A stretch of 44,659 nucleotides of DNA from contig JAFZIO010000007.1 in assembly GCA_017554335.1 (NCBI GenBank), positions 1-44,659 of the forward strand, written 5' to 3'. Positions 41,348-44,659 of the stretch are shown one piece after another. The stretch is from Bacteroidales bacterium (GTDB lineage: Bacteria; Bacteroidota; Bacteroidia; Bacteroidales; UBA932). The position numbers and the translations under genes were made by a program. The notes under the pieces are model-generated. The model was not told the DNA's origin, made no database searches, and worked only from the letters and a program-made list of their open reading frames with translations. Numbering within the stretch: position 1 is the stretch's first letter; each line of letters opens with the position of its first letter.

Positions 41348-42451
41348 TCAGTCGCTGTAGTTGTGGTCGACAATGATGCTCACCGGCGCACCGGGGACGA
41401 CGGTGCTCAATTGTTCCTGAAGATGGCGGACAAACGCCTCGTCATCTGTTACACTACGGTCGGGGACCACGTCAACGGACACGCTGCCGGTGGCCTCGTC
41501 GTAATAGAAACCGTGCACCTGAACGATATGCTCCAGCCGGGCCAGAGTCTGGATGACATCTTTCTGCAGCTGGGCGTGTTTATTGTCCCCGGTGGCATTG
41601 GAGTAAACGCCGACCGTCATGATGATGCCGTGCCTGGCTATCATCATCTCAGAAATCTTACGGGTTAGCCCGTGAATCTGGTGGGCGGTCATGGTATCCG
41701 GCACGCCGATATGAAGCGAGCCGATGGACAGGTTGGGGCCGTAACCATGCAGGATGATATCGAACACACCCTGTACGCCCTCAAATCCGGATACTTCGGA
41801 CTTGATCTGATGAATCAGGTCCGGCGGTGCCTGGGCCCCCAGCAGCTGGTTGATGGGCGATGCCAGCATCTCTACGCCCGCTTTGATGATGACCAGCGAA
41901 ATCAACGCGCCAAGATAACCGTCCAGCGACACGTTCCAGATGAGCATCACGCCGGCAGAAATCAAAGTCGCCAAGGTAATGACAGCGTCAAAGAGCGCAT
42001 CGGAGCCGGAGGCCACCAGGGCGTCGCTGTCCAGTTTCTTACCCTGCCGGCGGACATACCATCCCAGAACCAACTTGGTCACAATGGCGGCAACAATTAC
42101 AATCAGAGTAACCGTAGTGTAGTCCGGTTCCGTCGGGTTGATGATCTTCTTTACGGATTCCACCAGCGAAGTAACGCCGGTAGTAAGCACTATCACCGCG
42201 ATAATGATGGCCGTAAAATACTCCACCCTGCCGTAACCGAAGGGGTGCTTGCTGTCGGCCGGCCGCACAGAGAGTTTGGTGCCGATGATGGTAATGACGC
42301 TGGAAAGCGCATCACTGAGGTTGTTCACGGCGTCCAGCACCACGGCCACTGAATGGGCCAGAAGGCCGACGATGGCTTTGAAAGATGCCAGCAGCACGTT
42401 GGCCACTATGCCGATGACACTGGTACGAATGATTTCTTTTGAACGGTTCAT
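41348..42451 (-). CDS. Cation diffusion facilitator (CDF) metal exporter
   Basis: 367 residues: six membrane helices and a C-terminal cytosolic domain extended beyond 300 residues. Helix 2 carries D40-A-V-N43-N-L-S-D47, helix 5 S-D-A-L-F-D, and the HPFGYGRVEYF block follows helix 2. The N-D/D-D metal-site pattern, without the His of zinc CDFs, resembles manganese-type members; this is inference. The ATG overlaps the upstream kinase stop (ATGA), so export and sensing are coupled in one operon. Confidence 0.9.
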   Translation of the reverse strand: MNRSKEIIRTSVIGIVANVLLASFKAIVGLLAHSVAVVLDAVNNLSDALSSVITIIGTKLSVRPADSKHPFGYGRVEYFTAIIIAVIVLTTGVTSLVESVKKIINPTEPDYTTVTLIVIVAAIVTKLVLGWYVRRQGKKLDSDALVASGSDALFDAVITLATLISAGVMLIWNVSLDGYLGALISLVIIKAGVEMLASPINQLLGAQAPPDLIHQIKSEVSGFEGVQGVFDIILHGYGPNLSIGSLHIGVPDTMTAHQIHGLTRKISEMMIARHGIIMTVGVYSNATGDNKHAQLQKDVIQTLARLEHIVQVHGFYYDEATGSVSVDVVPDRSVTDDEAFVRHLQEQLSTVVPGAPVSIIVDHNYSD

Positions 42452-44340
42452 AAGTTATTGGCCGGCTCGCAGGGGATGGTGAAGACGAAGCGGGCGCCGT
42501 CGGTGTAGTTTGTGTCGAGCCAGATACGGCCGCCCATGCTTGAAGCGAGTTGCCGGCAGATGCTGAGGCCGAGGCCGGCTCCCTGTATGTGCGTGTCCAG
42601 TTTGACGAAGCGCTCGAAAATGCTTTCGGCCTTGTCTTGAGGCACTCCGGTGCCGGTATCCTCAACGTAAAAAGTGATATACCCCGGATTCTCCATCAAG
42701 GAGCTGCCGAAGACAATCTGGCCTTCGGTAGTATGCTTGCAGGCATTTGTGAGGAAATTTATCATTATCTGCTGCACGCGGAAGCCGTCAGCCATATAGA
42801 GCGTATCCTCATCAAGGCCCGGCTGGCGGATTAACAAGACACCGGGCGGGATGCGGTTCTCGGTCGATTTAATAGCCTGGCGCGCCATCTCGTTCAGGTT
42901 TGTCGGGGCAAGATGAATAGTATAATGTCCCTTCTCCATTTCCGATATGCTCAATATATCGTCCACCATGACGGTAAGCAGCTGGGAGTCGTTCATGATG
43001 TAGCTGAGATATTGTTCCTTCTCCTCTTCCGAGACCATCCCGTCAGGCAGGCAGAGCAATTGGGAAAAGCCGACAATTGCATTCAGCGGTGTACGGACTT
43101 CGTGGCTCATATTCTGGATGAAAGCAGTCTTGAGCCTGTTGCCCTCTTCGGCTATGTTGCGGGCTTTTCTCATGGCAAGCATGCTGCGTGTCATGATGAA
43201 CAGAATGAAGAAGAACAGCGCCATCAGCACGATAAAAGCCAGCCACATGAAGTTCTTCTTATACATGTTCCATATATTGCGGGGACCGTTCAACTCCACT
43301 GCGTCTTTCGGGATGAGGCTGGTGTCAAGCCCGAAGTGCTCCATAGCCGAGTAGTTCAAGGTGGGGACGCCGGCCTCCAGGTAAACGAAAGGCATCTCCG
43401 ACGGCTGGATATCGTGGTCGAGTATGTCCAGTATGCGCTGGTGAACGATTCTGTTGTATTCCGACGTGGAGTGGCTATAGAACCCCACGACATACGGGTG
43501 CCTGTTTATGTCGCTGGCAAACATCGGATACACAGGAGCGATGCGCTCGATGAGCGAGATTGTGTTGTAGCGGGTGGCGACGCTTTCGTTATAGCCTTCG
43601 CGCACAAGCCAGGATATGTAGAATACCGCCGTTTTGGGACTTGATTCTTCCTCCAGAATCGATATCAGCTGGTCCGTCGATGTGGTAGTCGAAGAGATTA
43701 TTCTATATTTCAGGGCAGGATACTGCTCGTCCAGATACTGGGTGACGCGCCACAGGTTTTCCTTGCTCATATAGTTTTCTCCGGCCACGATGATCAGATT
43801 GTCCAGTTCCGGCTGGACGGTCGTAATCAAATTTATCGTGCGGCGGAGCATCGGCGCGGCGCATATGAGCGTAATATTGGACCCCAGGTCCCTGAGCGCA
43901 GTCAGCGGGTAACGGTGAGCGTCCGGGCTTCCTTCGCCAAGCAGCGCATAACTGGGACTGCAGAAGTAATCCTGTTCCCCCAAAAGCAGAATGGGAATGC
44001 CCGGCCAGCGTTTCTGGATGCGCGAAACGTAGGTGAAGCAGCTGCCTCCGTTGATGACTACCATCTTGGGCGGAACCGTGTTCGTGTTCAGGACGCTGTC
44101 TACATCGTCCAGCAACTCCTTGACGGTCTTGTGCGAAAGCAGGCGAAGGTATGAAATGGATATATTTAGCTCCGGCCTCTCCTTCTCAAGTTCCTTTATG
44201 GGGCGCAGCATAATCTGGGCCCATTCGCTGGACTCAACCTGGGAGGATATGACAAACACATCCGCGGCCCCGTCCCGGGCCGCCGACGTAAGCGGAATCA
44301 TAACAAATGCCAGGAGGCACAGAAAAAATCGTCGCATCAT
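42448..44340 (-). CDS. Sensor histidine kinase with substrate-binding-protein-like sensor
   Basis: 630 residues. Signal peptide, then a periplasmic region of about 330 residues resembling ABC-type substrate-binding proteins (VFVISSQVESSEWAQIMLRP, ILLLGEQDYF, LIIVAGENYMS, AVFYISWLV). One membrane helix follows (WLAFIVLMALFFFILFIMT). The kinase core has His413 in NMSHEVRTPLNA, the N box NFLTNACKHT, G1 DTGTGVP, the F box FERFVK and G2 GAGLGLS. No receiver domain or response regulator is adjacent. Co-transcribed with the CDF gene. Confidence 0.92.
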   Translation of the reverse strand: MMRRFFLCLLAFVMIPLTSAARDGAADVFVISSQVESSEWAQIMLRPIKELEKERPELNISISYLRLLSHKTVKELLDDVDSVLNTNTVPPKMVVINGGSCFTYVSRIQKRWPGIPILLLGEQDYFCSPSYALLGEGSPDAHRYPLTALRDLGSNITLICAAPMLRRTINLITTVQPELDNLIIVAGENYMSKENLWRVTQYLDEQYPALKYRIISSTTTSTDQLISILEEESSPKTAVFYISWLVREGYNESVATRYNTISLIERIAPVYPMFASDINRHPYVVGFYSHSTSEYNRIVHQRILDILDHDIQPSEMPFVYLEAGVPTLNYSAMEHFGLDTSLIPKDAVELNGPRNIWNMYKKNFMWLAFIVLMALFFFILFIMTRSMLAMRKARNIAEEGNRLKTAFIQNMSHEVRTPLNAIVGFSQLLCLPDGMVSEEEKEQYLSYIMNDSQLLTVMVDDILSISEMEKGHYTIHLAPTNLNEMARQAIKSTENRIPPGVLLIRQPGLDEDTLYMADGFRVQQIMINFLTNACKHTTEGQIVFGSSLMENPGYITFYVEDTGTGVPQDKAESIFERFVKLDTHIQGAGLGLSICRQLASSMGGRIWLDTNYTDGARFVFTIPCEPANNL

Positions 44341-44356
44341 ATATTGTGGTCTGAGA

Positions 44357-44364
44357 CAAATATA
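44357..44364 (-). promoter_or_regulatory. -7 box of the kinase-CDF operon
   Basis: Minus-strand TATATTTG, 16 nt upstream of the ATG at 44340. Confidence 0.5.
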
Positions 44365-44475
44365 AGATAAAAATGCCAGAAAACCAGCGTCTTATGCTTT
44401 GAGAGGTCTAAAATACATAGGAACGAAGAACAACGGTCATAAAAATGGCGATATTTGTAAATACACTGAATAACC

Positions 44476-44659
44476 ATGAAAAAGACCTTGTTTTATGTGA
44501 TGGCGGTTTTCTGTCTGGCTGCTGCCATTCTCTGCGGCTGCGAGCCGGAGAATCCGGACTGGAGTAAGAACGCCCGGCAGATTGCCAAGGACACCTGGTT
44601 GGTGGCCGGCATCGGGGCCGACATCACCGTAGATCTGTCGGGTCAAACCGGCTGGCGTA
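44476..44659 (+). CDS. Lipoprotein, N-terminal part only (runs off right edge)
   Basis: 61 codons visible from the ATG at 44476. A signal peptide with lipobox (AAAILCGC) is followed by EPENPDWSKNARQIAKDTWLV, a short polar start as in Bacteroidota lipoproteins. Family unknown. A near-consensus -7 box (GATATTTG) lies at 44450-44457. Divergent from the kinase gene. Confidence 0.7.
   Translation, partial: MKKTLFYVMAVFCLAAAILCGCEPENPDWSKNARQIAKDTWLVAGIGADITVDLSGQTGWR

Overview
The window reads as chromosome of a Bacteroidota species, most likely order Bacteroidales, with fairly high GC for that group. The evidence is the recurring promoter -7 box TAnnTTTG, weak Shine-Dalgarno signals, many lipoproteins with short signal peptides, an Mfa2/FimB-like fimbrial anchor, a DUF3109 protein, and the arrangement of mreB-mreC-mreD-PBP2-rodA. 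I cannot fix the genus from sequence alone.

Layout. 1-2435: partial U32 peptidase and a TPR protein (minus). 2562-7130: aspartate ammonia-lyase, a catalytically degenerate M16-like protein and a DUF3109 protein (plus). 7134-12608: Mfa2-like lipoprotein, zinc alcohol dehydrogenase, MATE transporter, a VapBC-type toxin-antitoxin pair and a lipoprotein. 12707-17045: prmC-ddl-PBP1A cell-wall/translation cluster (minus); prmC carries a 125-bp palindromic element in frame. 17132-20602: topA, an Lrp/AsnC regulator and ispD. 20687-26154: the complete rod-shape operon. 26165-28027: HAD phosphatase and an Ig-like/EEP nuclease-fold lipoprotein.

28142-28441 is tRNA-Leu(UAA) split after U34 by a 215-nt group I intron. 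The 3' end of this tRNA recurs twice downstream (29980-29994 and 32247-32261). That marks two small accessory segments stacked in the tRNA gene: one holds a KilA-N protein and an XRE regulator, the other an acyltransferase, a lipoprotein flavodoxin and a small membrane protein. Neither has a visible integrase, and each core copy is followed by its own terminator. 32305-34085 continues as accessory DNA: palindromic repeats, a lipoprotein, a ParDE pair, a GC-rich hairpin and 52-bp tandem repeats, bracketed by a 31-nt repeat.

34120-36442: membrane protein, ZIP metal transporter and a LysR regulator. 36586-41346 is the most unusual gene set. Two M49 (dipeptidyl-peptidase III-like) lipoproteins with mutated zinc sites sit on either side of a SLC13/DASS anion transporter, divergent from the LysR gene. 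41348-44340: a cation diffusion facilitator and a sensor histidine kinase in one minus-strand operon. A lipoprotein gene begins at 44476 and runs off the right edge.

The leading candidates for something undescribed are the intron-bearing tRNA-Leu used as an integration site, the palindromic element inside prmC, and the M49-DASS-M49 cassette whose zinc ligands have become Arg/Lys.
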